Assembly: GCA_029862045.1 (NCBI GenBank) | Contig: JAOTYE010000001.1 | Location: 124,001-188,000 of the forward strand | Direction of reading: 5' to 3' | Length of the DNA stretch: 64,000 nucleotides | Source: Gammaproteobacteria bacterium | GTDB taxonomy: Bacteria; Pseudomonadota; Gammaproteobacteria; Steroidobacterales; Woeseiaceae | Part shown: positions 46,384 to 57,128 of the stretch, piece by piece | How the letters are laid out: the number at the start of each line of letters is the position of its first letter | Numbering within the stretch: the stretch's first letter is position 1 | Notes under the pieces: generated by a model | What the model was told of the DNA's origin: nothing | Seen by the model: the letters and a program-made list of their open reading frames with translations, nothing else | Databases searched by the model: none | Position numbers and translations under genes: made by a program

Positions 46384-47673
46384 ATGCCCAAGACAAATCC
46401 CTCAGACGATGCACGTTTTGTAAGCCGCCTGACGCGCGAGACGCTTGCGCTGATCCTGGCTGGCGGACGCGGGTCGCGCCTGCATGAACTGACGACCTGG
46501 CGCGCGAAGCCGGCACTGTATTTCGGCGGCAAATACCGGATCATCGATTTTCCGCTGTCGAATTGCCTCAACTCTGGAATTCGGCGCATGGGCGTGCTGA
46601 CGCAATACAAGGCGCACTCGCTGATCCGGCATCTCGTGGCTGGCTGGTCATGGTTTCAGGCAGGTGCGGGCAGCAAGGAATTCTGCGAAATACTACCGGC
46701 CTCGCAGCGTGTCGGTGGCGAGTGGTACCGCGGCACGGCCGACGCGGTCTATCAGAATCTCGATATCGTTCGCACGCACGACCCGCGCTATGTGCTGATC
46801 CTGTCCGGCGATCACATTTACAAGATGGACTACGGCCCGTTTCTGGCCGCCCATGCCGAAAAGGAAGCAGACATGACGATCTGCTGCATCGAGATGCCGC
46901 TTGACGAGGCAGCGGGCCAATTCGGCGTCATGACGGTCGACGAGACCGGGCGCATCATCGGCTTCGACGAGAAACCCGAACACCCGAATCCGATCCCGGG
47001 CAAGCCGGACCTGTGCCTGGCCTCGATGGGCAACTACATCTTCAATACCGAGTTTCTCTTTGAACAGGTGATCAAGGACGCCGACACGCCGGGCACGCAG
47101 CACGACTTCGGCCGCAATGTCATACCGTCGATCATCGCGGACTACCAGGTTTACGCCTATGCGTTTCGCGATCCCGACACCGACGAACAAGCTTACTGGC
47201 GCGATGTTGGTACCGTACAGGCGTTTTGGGAAGCCAACATGGAACTGGTGTCGGTATCGCCGCAACTGAATCTCTACGATCAGAGATGGCCGGTTTTCAC
47301 GCACCAGGTTCAGGCGCCGCCAGCCAAATTCGTTTTCGACGATAGCGAGCGGCGTGGCGAGGCAATTCAATCCATGGTATCCGGCGGCTGCATCGTCTCG
47401 GGAGCACATGTCAAAAAGTCGCTGCTTTTCTCGGGCAGCCGGGTACTTTCCTACAGCACCGTGAATGACTCGCTCGTACTGCCCGAAGTCACGATCGGGC
47501 AAAACTGCCGCATCAGCCGCACAATCATCGACCGCGGCACCAATATCCCGGATGGCACCGTTATCGGTGAAGACCACGATGCAGACCGGGAACGCGGTTT
47601 TCGTGTGACGAGCACCGGACTCACGCTGGTCACGCCCGACATGCTCGGGCAGCACCTGCATTACACACGCTAG
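46384..47673 (+). CDS. glgC: glucose-1-phosphate adenylyltransferase
   Basis: A 429-residue ADP-glucose pyrophosphorylase. [14 protein letters not shown] (nucleotide loop), [19 protein letters not shown] and GFDEKPEHP match GlgC. The C-terminal left-handed beta-helix (about 300-400) contains the repeated hydrophobic pattern, for example [19 protein letters not shown]. It makes ADP-glucose for glycogen synthesis and is usually allosterically controlled. It lies 90 nt after malQ, enough for an internal promoter, and 10 nt before the proposed glgA start. Confidence 0.95.
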   Translation: MPKTNPSDDARFVSRLTRETLALILAGGRGSRLHELTTWRAKPALYFGGKYRIIDFPLSNCLNSGIRRMGVLTQYKAHSLIRHLVAGWSWFQAGAGSKEFCEILPASQRVGGEWYRGTADAVYQNLDIVRTHDPRYVLILSGDHIYKMDYGPFLAAHAEKEADMTICCIEMPLDEAAGQFGVMTVDETGRIIGFDEKPEHPNPIPGKPDLCLASMGNYIFNTEFLFEQVIKDADTPGTQHDFGRNVIPSIIADYQVYAYAFRDPDTDEQAYWRDVGTVQAFWEANMELVSVSPQLNLYDQRWPVFTHQVQAPPAKFVFDDSERRGEAIQSMVSGGCIVSGAHVKKSLLFSGSRVLSYSTVNDSLVLPEVTIGQNCRISRTIIDRGTNIPDGTVIGEDHDADRERGFRVTSTGLTLVTPDMLGQHLHYTR

Positions 47674-47683
47674 CAGGTCGAAC

Positions 47684-49240
47684 ATTATCGGTAGCAAGCA
47701 CGTCATATTCCTCGCGGCCGAGAACGCCTCACTGCCACGCGGTAAGGTGGGTGGCGTCGGTGATGTCGTGCGCGACTTGCCAACGGCACTCGTTGATGAG
47801 GGCTGGCAGTCGACCGTCGTTACACCCTCTTACGGCATGTTTCATGAGCTGCCAGACGCAAATCGCGTTGGCAGCGTCGAGGTTGTCTTTCGCGCCGCAT
47901 CGCAAAGCGTGGACGTCTTTGATGTTCCCGGCAGTGAACCTGAAGTCCGCAACATCGTATTCGAGCACAAGCTGTTCTCGCCGCATGGGCGCGGACAGGT
48001 TTATTGCGGCGACGAGCCCGAGCGGCCGTACGCGACTGACGCCAACAAGTTCGCGTTTTTCTGCGCGTCTGCCGCAGTGTGGATCGATCAACTGCCAGAC
48101 ACACCTGACATCGTGCATTTGCACGACTGGCATGCGGCATTTTATTACGTGCTGCGTGAATACGCTTCAGGATACGAACGCCTGCGACGGATACGCACCG
48201 TGTTTACGATTCACAACCTGTCCTACCAGGGAATACGGCCACTCAGTGGCGACGAATCATCGCTCGAGTCCTGGTTTCCGGGCCTGCGCGTCACGCATTC
48301 GGCGATCCGTGATCCGTATCACGGCGAGTGCATCAATGCGATGGCCACTGCGATTCGGCTTGCCGACAAAATCAGCACCGTATCGCCGACTTACGCGAAT
48401 GAAATTTGCGAACCGAGCAATGACGAACTCGGCTTCATCGGTGGCGAAGGACTGGAGCAGGAATTGGCGCGCGCGCGACAGAGCGGTCGCCTGACCGGCA
48501 TCCTCAACGGCTGCAGTTACAAGCGCACTACGGGCCGCCGCCCGGGTTGGCAACGCATTTTGTCTCTCGCGGCGGATCAGGTATCGGCATGGGCGAAAGC
48601 CACTCCATCGTCCCCCGCGCACAAAATCGCCAAGGCCAGGTTGGCAGCCCTGCCAAATCGCAGGCCGAAGCACATTCTTGCAAGCATCGGCCGGCTCGTG
48701 CGGCAAAAAGTCAGTCTGTTTCTTGAAGAACTGCCTGACGGGCGAACGGCGCTCGAATCGATACTCGACGATCTCGGCTCGGACGGCGTCGTTATCATTC
48801 TCGGCAGCGGCGAACCTGCTTATGAACAGCGCTTGGTTGAGATCGCTGAGCGTGCCGAAAACCTGTTGTTCCTGTGCGGCTACTCCGAGGCTTTGGCCGA
48901 ACCGCTGTATCGGACAGGTAGCCTTTTCCTGATGCCTTCGAGCTTCGAGCCCTGCGGGATCAGCCAGATGCTTGCGATGCGTGCGGCACAACCTTGTGTC
49001 GTTCATGCTGTCGGCGGGCTCAAAGATACAGTGGATGACGAAAGAACCGGGTTTATATTCGATGGCACGACCGCTCGAGATCAGGCTGCAAATTTCATTG
49101 CGAGCGTACAGCGTGCGCTGGCGGTCAAGGTCGAAGACAACGATCGGTGGCAACGTATCTGTATTCGTGCAGCTTCAGCACGATTCAGCTGGGCTGAGTC
49201 TGCACGACAAACGATAGAGCAACTCTATGACGACGCTTGA
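47684..49240 (+). CDS. glgA: glycogen synthase, GT5-like, with non-canonical start
   Basis: About 518 residues. The conventional first start (GTG 47747) lies inside the substrate-binding loop: the frame upstream encodes [20 protein letters not shown], the first beta strand plus the Lys-x-Gly-Gly loop that GT5 enzymes need. No ATG, GTG or TTG exists in that upstream part. ATT at 47684, with AGG 6 nt upstream and 10 nt after the glgC stop, is the best candidate. Further GT5 marks are [26 protein letters not shown] and FEPCGISQ. It elongates glycogen with ADP-glucose. It diverges from typical GlgA at the usual NGID position (NGCSYKR). It overlaps glgB by 14 nt. Confidence 0.87.
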   Translation: MIGSKHVIFLAAENASLPRGKVGGVGDVVRDLPTALVDEGWQSTVVTPSYGMFHELPDANRVGSVEVVFRAASQSVDVFDVPGSEPEVRNIVFEHKLFSPHGRGQVYCGDEPERPYATDANKFAFFCASAAVWIDQLPDTPDIVHLHDWHAAFYYVLREYASGYERLRRIRTVFTIHNLSYQGIRPLSGDESSLESWFPGLRVTHSAIRDPYHGECINAMATAIRLADKISTVSPTYANEICEPSNDELGFIGGEGLEQELARARQSGRLTGILNGCSYKRTTGRRPGWQRILSLAADQVSAWAKATPSSPAHKIAKARLAALPNRRPKHILASIGRLVRQKVSLFLEELPDGRTALESILDDLGSDGVVIILGSGEPAYEQRLVEIAERAENLLFLCGYSEALAEPLYRTGSLFLMPSSFEPCGISQMLAMRAAQPCVVHAVGGLKDTVDDERTGFIFDGTTARDQAANFIASVQRALAVKVEDNDRWQRICIRAASARFSWAESARQTIEQLYDDA

Positions 49241-51428
49241 GACCGACCAGCAACGCAATCGGGATGCATTTGCCGCACTGTTGCAGGGGCGCCATAGCGA
49301 TCCTTTTGCCCTGCTCGGTGTGCACAGCGCCGACAACGTTCGCATCGTGCGAACGCTGCAGCCGCAGGCCGCGCAGGTTGATCTTGTCGACGCTGAAGGC
49401 AAGCATTTGTGCGCTATGCAGCGCGTTCATGACGACGGATTGTTTGCAGCTGTCATGCCGCCGCGCATACGTCATTACTTGCTGCGCATTACGACGAGCG
49501 GCGGGCAGACATCGGACATCGAGGATCCTTATCGATTTGGGCAAACATTGGGCGAGCTCGACCTGTACCTGCTCGGGGAAGGGTCGGATAGCAAGATCTA
49601 CAACAAACTCGGCGCACAATTGCGCACGTTCGCGGGCATACAAGGTGCGCGGTTCGCCGTCTGGGCGCCGAATGCGTCTCGCGTCAGCGTCGTCGCTGAC
49701 TTCAACGACTGGGACGGCCGTCGACACAGCATGCGTTTGCATCCTGCCAATGGTATTTGGGAAATCTTCATTCCTGGCGTGTCGCAAGGATGCCGCTACA
49801 AATACGAGATGCTGGATCCGAACGGCAAGCTATTGCCGCTAAAGACGGACCCGTATGGCAACTACCACGAGCCGCCGCCCGGCAACGCTTCGATCGTCTA
49901 TGAAAGCCGCTATGACTGGCAGGACGGTGAGTGGACGGACAAACGCAGCATCTATCCTGACCTCGACAAGCCGGTCAGCATCTACGAGGTGCATCTGGGC
50001 TCATGGCGACGCAACACTCTCGAGGGCAATCGCTACCTGACGTACCGTGAACTCGCCGCCGAACTGGTCGGCTACGTAAAAGAGATGGGCTTCACGCATA
50101 TTGAGTTGCTGCCCGTATCCGAGCATCCATTCGATGGCTCCTGGGGATACCAGCCGATCGGCATGTTCGCCCCGACGCAACGGTTTGGTGACCCCGACGA
50201 TTTTCGTTTCCTTGTCGACCGCTGCCACGAGGCCGGTATCGCGATTATCCTCGACTGGGTTCCGGCACATTTTCCGCAGGACGAACATGGTTTGCGGCGC
50301 TTCGACGGCACGGCACTTTACGAACACGAGGACCCCCGCAAGGGCGAACATGCCGACTGGGGCACGTTGATCTTCAACTTCGGTCGACGTGAAGTCGTCA
50401 ACTACCTGATCGGTAGTGCGTTGTACTGGATTGACGAATTTCATATCGACGCGCTTCGCGTCGATGCAGTCGCGTCGATGCTGTACCTCGATTACTCCCG
50501 CGAAGAAGGCGAATGGGTGCCTAACGAGCACGGTGGCAATGAGAATCTCGAGGCCGTTGCATTCCTGCGCCGGCTAAACATCGAATTGCACGCCCATGGC
50601 GCAACATCTTACGCCGAGGAATCGACTGCCTGGCCTGGTGTGTCCCATCCGGCGGATCAGGACGGTCTCGGGTTCACGTACAAGTGGAACATGGGCTGGA
50701 TGAACGACACGTTGTCGTACATGAGTGAGGATCCGGTGCATCGCCGGCACCACCACGACAAGATGACGTTTAGTCTTGTGTATGCATTCAACGAAAACTT
50801 CGTACTGCCGCTGTCACACGACGAAGTCGTACACGGCAAACACTCGCTGCTTGGGCGCATGCCCGGCGATGAATGGCAACGCTTCGCGAACCTGCGCGCG
50901 TACTACGCGAACATGTATGCCCATCCAGGCAAGAAGCTGTTGTTCATGGGCAGCGAGATCGCGCAGTATCAGGAATGGGGACATGACCAGTCGCTCGACT
51001 GGAATCTGCTCGAGTACCCGAATCACAGTGGCGTGCAGCGGCTCGTACGCGACCTGAATCATCTGTACCGGCGTACGCCGGCGCTTTTCGAGATCGATTT
51101 TTCAGGCGATGGGTTCGAGTGGATCAACTGGGACGACCGTGACAACAGTGTTTTGTCCTGGGTCCGTCGCGACAAGTCAGGCGGATACGTTATTTGCATC
51201 ACGAACTTCACACCGGTTATTCGTTACGATTACCAGCTGGGTGTGGCGGACAAAGGTCCGTTCGAGGAAATCATCAATACGGATGCGGAAAAGTACGGTG
51301 GCAGCGGATGCTGCAATACATCGCTGATGTCCGACGACCCGGGTCGTCATGGCAAACCGTACTCGCTGCGCCTGAGCATCCCGCCGCTCGCTACACTTAT
51401 ACTGCGACCTCGAAACGACGGTTGCTGA
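49227..51428 (+). CDS. glgB: 1,4-alpha-glucan branching enzyme
   Basis: A 733-residue GH13 branching enzyme with two N-terminal CBM48-like domains (about 20-110 and 125-230). The barrel has the nucleophile Asp in [11 protein letters not shown], Glu in YAEESTAWP and Asp in [27 protein letters not shown] is diagnostic of GlgB. It introduces alpha-1,6 branches into glycogen. It starts 14 nt inside the end of glgA, so the two are probably translationally coupled. Confidence 0.96.
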   Translation: MTTLETDQQRNRDAFAALLQGRHSDPFALLGVHSADNVRIVRTLQPQAAQVDLVDAEGKHLCAMQRVHDDGLFAAVMPPRIRHYLLRITTSGGQTSDIEDPYRFGQTLGELDLYLLGEGSDSKIYNKLGAQLRTFAGIQGARFAVWAPNASRVSVVADFNDWDGRRHSMRLHPANGIWEIFIPGVSQGCRYKYEMLDPNGKLLPLKTDPYGNYHEPPPGNASIVYESRYDWQDGEWTDKRSIYPDLDKPVSIYEVHLGSWRRNTLEGNRYLTYRELAAELVGYVKEMGFTHIELLPVSEHPFDGSWGYQPIGMFAPTQRFGDPDDFRFLVDRCHEAGIAIILDWVPAHFPQDEHGLRRFDGTALYEHEDPRKGEHADWGTLIFNFGRREVVNYLIGSALYWIDEFHIDALRVDAVASMLYLDYSREEGEWVPNEHGGNENLEAVAFLRRLNIELHAHGATSYAEESTAWPGVSHPADQDGLGFTYKWNMGWMNDTLSYMSEDPVHRRHHHDKMTFSLVYAFNENFVLPLSHDEVVHGKHSLLGRMPGDEWQRFANLRAYYANMYAHPGKKLLFMGSEIAQYQEWGHDQSLDWNLLEYPNHSGVQRLVRDLNHLYRRTPALFEIDFSGDGFEWINWDDRDNSVLSWVRRDKSGGYVICITNFTPVIRYDYQLGVADKGPFEEIINTDAEKYGGSGCCNTSLMSDDPGRHGKPYSLRLSIPPLATLILRPRNDGC

Positions 51429-51441
51429 CGGAGAGAGATGA

Positions 51442-53949
51442 ATGTCCGCACGTTCTGACAATTCGGTAGATGTTGGCGAAATCGAGCTATTACAGACCTC
51501 CGACCTGCCCATGACGGCCGACGCGATCCTCGACGATTTCACGCACTACTTCGGGCGCATGCTTGGACGGCGCACAATTCACACCAAGTCACCGTTCCTG
51601 TATCAGGCCGTTGTATTCGCCGCCCGCGACCGGTTGATGGAGCGCTGGGGCAAGACTCGCATGGCGACGGAGCGCGAGGACAGCCGGCGCGTCAATTACC
51701 TGTCCCTCGAATTTCTGATGGGCCGGCTGCTGCGCAATGCACTATTGAACCTCGGCATCGAAGGTGAAACGGGCGAAGCGCTGCAACGTATTGGCCTGGA
51801 TCTCGAAGACGTCTGCGATCGGGAGCATGATGCGGGTCTTGGTAACGGTGGTCTCGGCCGTCTCGCAGCGTGTTTTCTCGACAGCTGCGCGACCCTGGCA
51901 CTGCCAGTTGTCGGCTACGGTATTCGCTATCGATATGGCATGTTCCGTCAGCGTATCGACAACGGCTACCAGGTCGAGGAACCCGATCCCTGGCTGCGCG
52001 AGGGTTTCCCGTGGGAAGTCGAGCGTTACGAGTTCGCACAGACCATAAAATTCGGCGGCCACACGTCGACATACAGGGATGGGCAGGGTACGACGCGCGT
52101 CGAATGGAAAGACACCCACGATGTGCTCGCAATCCCCTACGACATTCCAATTCCGGGCTACCAGAACGGCATCGTGAATACGCTACGTCTCTGGTCGGCA
52201 GCAGCCACCGACGAATTCGATCTCGAGGAGTTCAATTCAGGTAGTTACACGGACGCAGTCGCATCGAAGAACCTGGCCGAGAATATCACGATGGTCCTGT
52301 ATCCGAATACGGCCACCGAAGAAGCCCACGAATTGCGACTCCGGCAGCAGTATTTTCTGGCCTCGGCCAGTTTGCAGGACACCTTGCGTAATCACACGAA
52401 TCACCACGGTAATGACCTCACGATCTTTGCGGACAAGCACTGCTTTCAACTCAACGACACGCACCCTGCCATCGCCGTGCCGGAACTCATGAGATTGCTG
52501 CTTGATGAGTTTGAACTTGAGTGGGACGACGCCTGGGACATTACTCGACGGACCATGGCGTATACGAACCACACGCTGTTGCCCGAGGCGTTGGAGACGT
52601 GGCCCGTGTCGATGTTCCGGCGCCTCCTGCCGCGCCTGCTCGACATCATTTACCAGATTAACGCGAGTTTCGTTGAGGAGATCAGTCGCCGCTGGCCCGG
52701 CGATAACGATCGTATCCGGCGCATGTCGTTGATTCAGGAAGGCAGCGAGCCGAGGATTCGCATGTCGTACCTCGCGATCGCGGGCAGTTTCTCGGTGAAC
52801 GGCGTTGCAGCGTTACACTCGAAATTGCTGACCGAAGGCCTGTTTCGTGACTTCGCCGAACTGTGGCCTGAGAAATTCAATAATAAGACAAATGGCGTTA
52901 CACAACGTCGCTGGCTCGCAGCCTGCAATCCACAGTTATCGGAACTTATCACCGAGAAAATTGGCTCGGCATGGGTAACGGAATTGTCCGAGCTGAAACA
53001 GCTCGAGAAGTTCGCGGAGGACGATGAATTTCGAAAAGAGTGGCGCGAGATCAAGCTGGCCAACAAGGTGCGGCTTGCGGAGGATATTGAGCACAAAACC
53101 GGGCTCAATATCTCGACGGGCATGCTGTTTGACGTGCAGGTCAAACGCATACACGAGTACAAACGCCAGCTCTTGAATGTGCTGCATGCCATACATCTTT
53201 ATGACCGTATCCGCCGCGGCGATGGCGACGACGTCGTGCCGCGTGCCATTGTGATCGGCGGCAAGGCAGCGCCCGGCTACGTCATAGCCAAGAATGTCAT
53301 CAAGTGCATCAACAACGTCGCACGAGTCATTAACTCCGACCCGGACATGAACGACAAGCTGCGGCTCATTTTCTATCCCGACTACAACGTCTCGGCAATG
53401 GAGCTCATTTGTCCTGCGGCCGATCTGTCCGAACAGATATCGACGGCCGGCAAGGAAGCGTCCGGCACGGGCAACATGAAGTTCATGATGAATGGCGCGA
53501 TCACGATTGGCACGCTCGACGGCGCCAATGTCGAAATTCGTGATGCAGTTGGCGCCGAAAACTTCTTTTTGTTCGGTTTGACCGTCGATGAGATTGGCGA
53601 GCTGCGCGGCCAGTACGACCCACAAGCGATCATCGAAGCCGACGACGATTTCGGGCGCGTAATGCAGTTACTGGAGGGCGGGCATTTCAATCGCTTCGAG
53701 CCAGGCATTCTCGACCCGATCATGCAGTCGATACGCGAGCCTGCCGACCTCTGGATGACCGCTGCAGATTTTCGTAGCTTTGTCGACGCACAGGTCAGAG
53801 CCAGCGCGCTTTACAAGGATCGTGAGCACTGGACGAAGATGAGCATTCTGAACACGGCCTCGTCCGGGCAGTTTTCGACGGATCGCACGATGCGCGACTA
53901 CAATGCCGACATCTGGAAGCTCGACCCGATTCAGCTCGTGAAGAAATGA
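51442..53949 (+). CDS. glgP: glycogen / maltodextrin phosphorylase
   Basis: An 835-residue GT35 phosphorylase. LGNGGLGRLAACFLDS lies in the N-terminal domain, and the pyridoxal-phosphate lysine is in EASGTGNMKFMMNGA. It releases glucose-1-phosphate from glycogen or maltodextrin. GAGAGA lies upstream of ATG 51442, 13 nt after glgB. It overlaps glgX by 4 nt, pairing phosphorolysis with debranching. Confidence 0.96.
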   Translation: MSARSDNSVDVGEIELLQTSDLPMTADAILDDFTHYFGRMLGRRTIHTKSPFLYQAVVFAARDRLMERWGKTRMATEREDSRRVNYLSLEFLMGRLLRNALLNLGIEGETGEALQRIGLDLEDVCDREHDAGLGNGGLGRLAACFLDSCATLALPVVGYGIRYRYGMFRQRIDNGYQVEEPDPWLREGFPWEVERYEFAQTIKFGGHTSTYRDGQGTTRVEWKDTHDVLAIPYDIPIPGYQNGIVNTLRLWSAAATDEFDLEEFNSGSYTDAVASKNLAENITMVLYPNTATEEAHELRLRQQYFLASASLQDTLRNHTNHHGNDLTIFADKHCFQLNDTHPAIAVPELMRLLLDEFELEWDDAWDITRRTMAYTNHTLLPEALETWPVSMFRRLLPRLLDIIYQINASFVEEISRRWPGDNDRIRRMSLIQEGSEPRIRMSYLAIAGSFSVNGVAALHSKLLTEGLFRDFAELWPEKFNNKTNGVTQRRWLAACNPQLSELITEKIGSAWVTELSELKQLEKFAEDDEFRKEWREIKLANKVRLAEDIEHKTGLNISTGMLFDVQVKRIHEYKRQLLNVLHAIHLYDRIRRGDGDDVVPRAIVIGGKAAPGYVIAKNVIKCINNVARVINSDPDMNDKLRLIFYPDYNVSAMELICPAADLSEQISTAGKEASGTGNMKFMMNGAITIGTLDGANVEIRDAVGAENFFLFGLTVDEIGELRGQYDPQAIIEADDDFGRVMQLLEGGHFNRFEPGILDPIMQSIREPADLWMTAADFRSFVDAQVRASALYKDREHWTKMSILNTASSGQFSTDRTMRDYNADIWKLDPIQLVKK

Positions 53950-55991
53950 TTCGACCCGGTCGCCCCACCCCGCTCGGTGCCACCACTGACGACACGGGCA
54001 CCAACTTCGCCGTTTTTTCATCCGTCGCCGACAGCGTTGAGTTGTGTCTGTTTGATGCAGCCGGACAGGCGACTCACAGCTATCGTCTGACTGCAGGCGA
54101 TGACGATATCTGGTGCGGATACTTACCCGATTGTCGTCCCGGTCAACATTACGGCTACCGCGTACGCGGGCCGTATGACCCCGCCGGCGGTCTGCGCTGC
54201 AATCCGCACAAGCTCCTGATCGATCCATACGCGCGCCTTCTAGGCGGCGCGTTCGTCTGGAACAGCGCCGTATTCGATTTCAATTCGCACAATGAACACG
54301 GCGATCCGCAAATGAACACCGTGGACAGTGCGCCGTTTGTCCCCAGCAGCGTCGTTTGCGAGGCTTTTGATACCGCGATACCCACGGGCCCGCGTGTGCC
54401 GTGGCGGGACACAGTATTTTATGAAGCGAATGTCCGCGGGTACACGATGCGCCACCCGGCGGTTGATGAAGCCGCTCGCGGCACCTTCGATGGCATGCGG
54501 CACAAGGACGTACTCGCCTATCTGAAGGCATTGGGTATTACGTCACTTGAACTCATGCCGGTTCACGCGTTCATTGATGAGCAACACCTTGCAGATCGCG
54601 GACTTCGAAATTTCTGGGGTTACAACACGATTTCGTTTTTCGCACCGAACGCACGATATGCGAAGTCCGACGCGATCGCAGAGTTCCGGGACATGGTTCG
54701 CAGCATCCACGACGCCGGTATTGAAGTAATTCTCGATGTCGTCTACAACCATACCGGTGAGGGCGACGATCACGGCCCATCTATTTGCTTTCGCGGCATC
54801 GACAACCTTGCTTACTACAGCACCGAACCTGGTGAGCCGGGTACCTACATCAACGACACCGGTTGCGGTAATACGTTAAACGTCGACCATCCACAAACCA
54901 GGCAACTCGTACTCGATAGTCTCCGTTACTGGCATCAGGACATGGGCGTTGACGGGTTTCGATTCGACCTTGCGCCAGTGCTGGGCCGCCATGAACACGG
55001 CTATTCACCAACGCATCCCATGCTCGATGCGATCGACAGCGACAAAACGCTGCGCACGGCAAAACTGATCGCAGAACCCTGGGATCCAGGTCCTGGCGGC
55101 TATCAGCTTGGGAACTTTCCCGGACGTTGGGCCGAATGGAACGACCGCTATCGTGACACGCTACGCAAGTTTTGGCGCGGCGATGATGGCTCGGCCGGCG
55201 AACTGGCAAAACGACTTCACGGCTCCGCCGATGTATTCGAAGCCAGTGGTCGATCTTCTCTTGCCAGCGTCAATCTGGTATCGAGCCACGACGGTTTCAC
55301 GCTAGCCGACGTCGTGAGTTACGAGCACCGGCATAACGATGCGAATGGTGAAAACAATAAAGACGGTCATGCACACAACTACAGTTGCAACTATGGCGTC
55401 GAGGGACCGACCGACGATGCCGTGATCGTCGATAAACGCAAGCGTCACCGCCTAAACCTGCTCGCGACATTATTGATCTCACAGGGCACGCCGTTACTTC
55501 TCGGCGGCGACGAATTCGGCCACTCACAACAGGGCAACAACAACGCGTATGCACAGGATAATGAGACCGGATGGATGGATTGGTCGAGGCTCGACAATGA
55601 TCCGGAATTCACTGCGCAGGTTCGGCAACTCATCCTGCTCCGCCGCGATATGCCATTACTACGTTTGCGAGAATATGTGCACGGCCGACTTGATACAGAG
55701 CATGGAGTCATAGAGATTGGCTGGCTCAGGCCGGATGGACAAACCATGTCGGATCACGACTGGGCAGCAAGCCGCTCGTTTTGCGTTACGGTCGCGGAAC
55801 AACACAAAGACGGGGAGACAGCCGCTGTTGCGATGCTTTTCAATGCTGCGGAAGACGCGACTGAATTCGCACTTCCCGCACAGCACGATTGGCGACTGGC
55901 CTTTAGCAGTGCTTCCGGCGCGCGTCTCGACGAGCGAGTCGCATCGCTACCCGGGAACGTGATTACAATATTGCAGGCACGCTCGAATTAG
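53946..55991 (+). CDS. glgX: glycogen debranching enzyme
   Basis: A 681-residue GH13 isoamylase-type debrancher. An N-terminal CBM48 domain (PTPLGATTDDTGTNFAVFS) is followed by a barrel with Asp in FRFDLAPVLG, Glu in AEPWDPG and Asp in SSHDGFTLADV. It hydrolyses alpha-1,6 branches of phosphorylase-limit dextrins, providing substrate for MalQ and GlgP. It ends the operon. Its last 4 nt overlap the convergent small lipoprotein gene. Confidence 0.95.
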   Translation: MIRPGRPTPLGATTDDTGTNFAVFSSVADSVELCLFDAAGQATHSYRLTAGDDDIWCGYLPDCRPGQHYGYRVRGPYDPAGGLRCNPHKLLIDPYARLLGGAFVWNSAVFDFNSHNEHGDPQMNTVDSAPFVPSSVVCEAFDTAIPTGPRVPWRDTVFYEANVRGYTMRHPAVDEAARGTFDGMRHKDVLAYLKALGITSLELMPVHAFIDEQHLADRGLRNFWGYNTISFFAPNARYAKSDAIAEFRDMVRSIHDAGIEVILDVVYNHTGEGDDHGPSICFRGIDNLAYYSTEPGEPGTYINDTGCGNTLNVDHPQTRQLVLDSLRYWHQDMGVDGFRFDLAPVLGRHEHGYSPTHPMLDAIDSDKTLRTAKLIAEPWDPGPGGYQLGNFPGRWAEWNDRYRDTLRKFWRGDDGSAGELAKRLHGSADVFEASGRSSLASVNLVSSHDGFTLADVVSYEHRHNDANGENNKDGHAHNYSCNYGVEGPTDDAVIVDKRKRHRLNLLATLLISQGTPLLLGGDEFGHSQQGNNNAYAQDNETGWMDWSRLDNDPEFTAQVRQLILLRRDMPLLRLREYVHGRLDTEHGVIEIGWLRPDGQTMSDHDWAASRSFCVTVAEQHKDGETAAVAMLFNAAEDATEFALPAQHDWRLAFSSASGARLDERVASLPGNVITILQARSN

Positions 55992-56251
55992 CGACCGCCC
56001 AATAAGGTGTGAATGACTTGCGCTTCGACGCAGGTGCAGCGACTATCCGACATGTAAGTTTGACAGTAGGCTATCATTCCGGACGGACATGTGGGTCCGG
56101 CTTGTAGTTTACGTCTTGCAATAATTCGCTCTCGTTTATCAACGGCGCTCCAGTCACCTGTCAACAGTGCCTGTGATTCCAGTTGCTCGAGCGATGTAAA
56201 GCTTCCGCAACCGCTCAACAGAATCAAAGCAAAAACGATGATGCTCTTCAT
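55988..56251 (-). CDS. small cysteine-containing lipoprotein of unknown function
   Basis: An 87-residue precursor. Lipobox LLSGC gives a lipid-anchored Cys near residue 15. The mature part has four Cys (PTCPSG, YCQTY, SRCTC), suggesting two disulfides in the periplasm. The start at 56251 has GGAGG 8 nt upstream, strongly supporting it over the longer frame. It is convergent with glgX and overlaps it by 4 nt. I do not recognise the family. Confidence 0.75.
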   Translation of the reverse strand: MKSIIVFALILLSGCGSFTSLEQLESQALLTGDWSAVDKRERIIARRKLQAGPTCPSGMIAYCQTYMSDSRCTCVEAQVIHTLLGGR

Positions 56252-56532
56252 GCCGCGTTCCTCCCTGTCATCCATGTGAAACATGCTGACAATTCCTTTG
56301 TACTTTCTTAAACCTCCTGTCCGCGTTGCAGCGGTTCGCAATTACACAATATGAAAATGTTGCATCGATGGTCTGGCGTATTGGCAACAGCCATCCGCTT
56401 TGATCGGTTGCGCAATATGACGTGTTGTGGAAATAAAGCAACGCCTTCAACATAAGTCGAATTCTGCGAAGCGCGTCACACTTTCGGGGCTCGAGTTGTT
56501 GGTTGCGCGCCAATATGCGCACTCAATCCGCC

Positions 56533-56994
56533 CTAGGCTATCGGCAACCGGGTCGTGTACTTGACACGCCGGAGCACGAACGTGGAACTCGCCGAGCGAA
56601 CTGCCGAGTGCCTGAGAATCTGTGAGTTCAGAAACGTGTTGTAGGCATTCATGTCTCGCACGACGACGTGCAGCAAGTAATCGCGCTCACCCGAAACCGA
56701 AAAGCATTCTGTAACTTCGGGCAGCAGCGCGACGTGGCGCTCGAAGTCGTGGCGGTTTTCGTCCGTGTGTTCGGTCATCGCGACAGCGAGTAATACCTGA
56801 ATCTGAAACCCGGCTTCGTGAGGGTCGAGGAGCGCCACCTGGCGATCGATAAGGCCGCTTTCCTCGAAGTCGCGAATACGACGCCAGCAGGATGTTCGCG
56901 ACATACCCGATATGTCGGCCAGCTCGGCCTGGCTGCGCGTCGCATCCTGCTGCAGGGCGTCCAGTAGCCGTCGGTCGGCTCTCGATAGCTTCAT
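56533..56994 (-). CDS. Lrp/AsnC-family regulator of the tyrosine operon
   Basis: A 153-residue regulator. The HTH (LADISGMSRTSCWRRIRDFE) is followed by a RAM ligand-binding domain. It is a clear paralogue of the regulator at 5456-5920, sharing the CWRR/TWRR recognition-helix end and the DRxxxLLxP... linker. Start ATG 56994 (MKLSRADRRLLDAL). It is divergent from hppD and therefore probably senses an aromatic amino acid and controls its degradation. The 281-bp gap on its downstream side (56252-56532) shows no gene. Confidence 0.92.
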   Translation of the reverse strand: MKLSRADRRLLDALQQDATRSQAELADISGMSRTSCWRRIRDFEESGLIDRQVALLDPHEAGFQIQVLLAVAMTEHTDENRHDFERHVALLPEVTECFSVSGERDYLLHVVVRDMNAYNTFLNSQILRHSAVRSASSTFVLRRVKYTTRLPIA

Positions 56995-57128
56995 GAAACA
57001 TATATTAAAGATATACTTTTTTATAGCAATGTATATTTCAAAATTTTGGAGATAGTGGCTATTTCTGGACACATATTCGGAATTATTTGCGCATAATGTC
57101 GAAAAGTGGTGATCACCCGGAGACAGCC

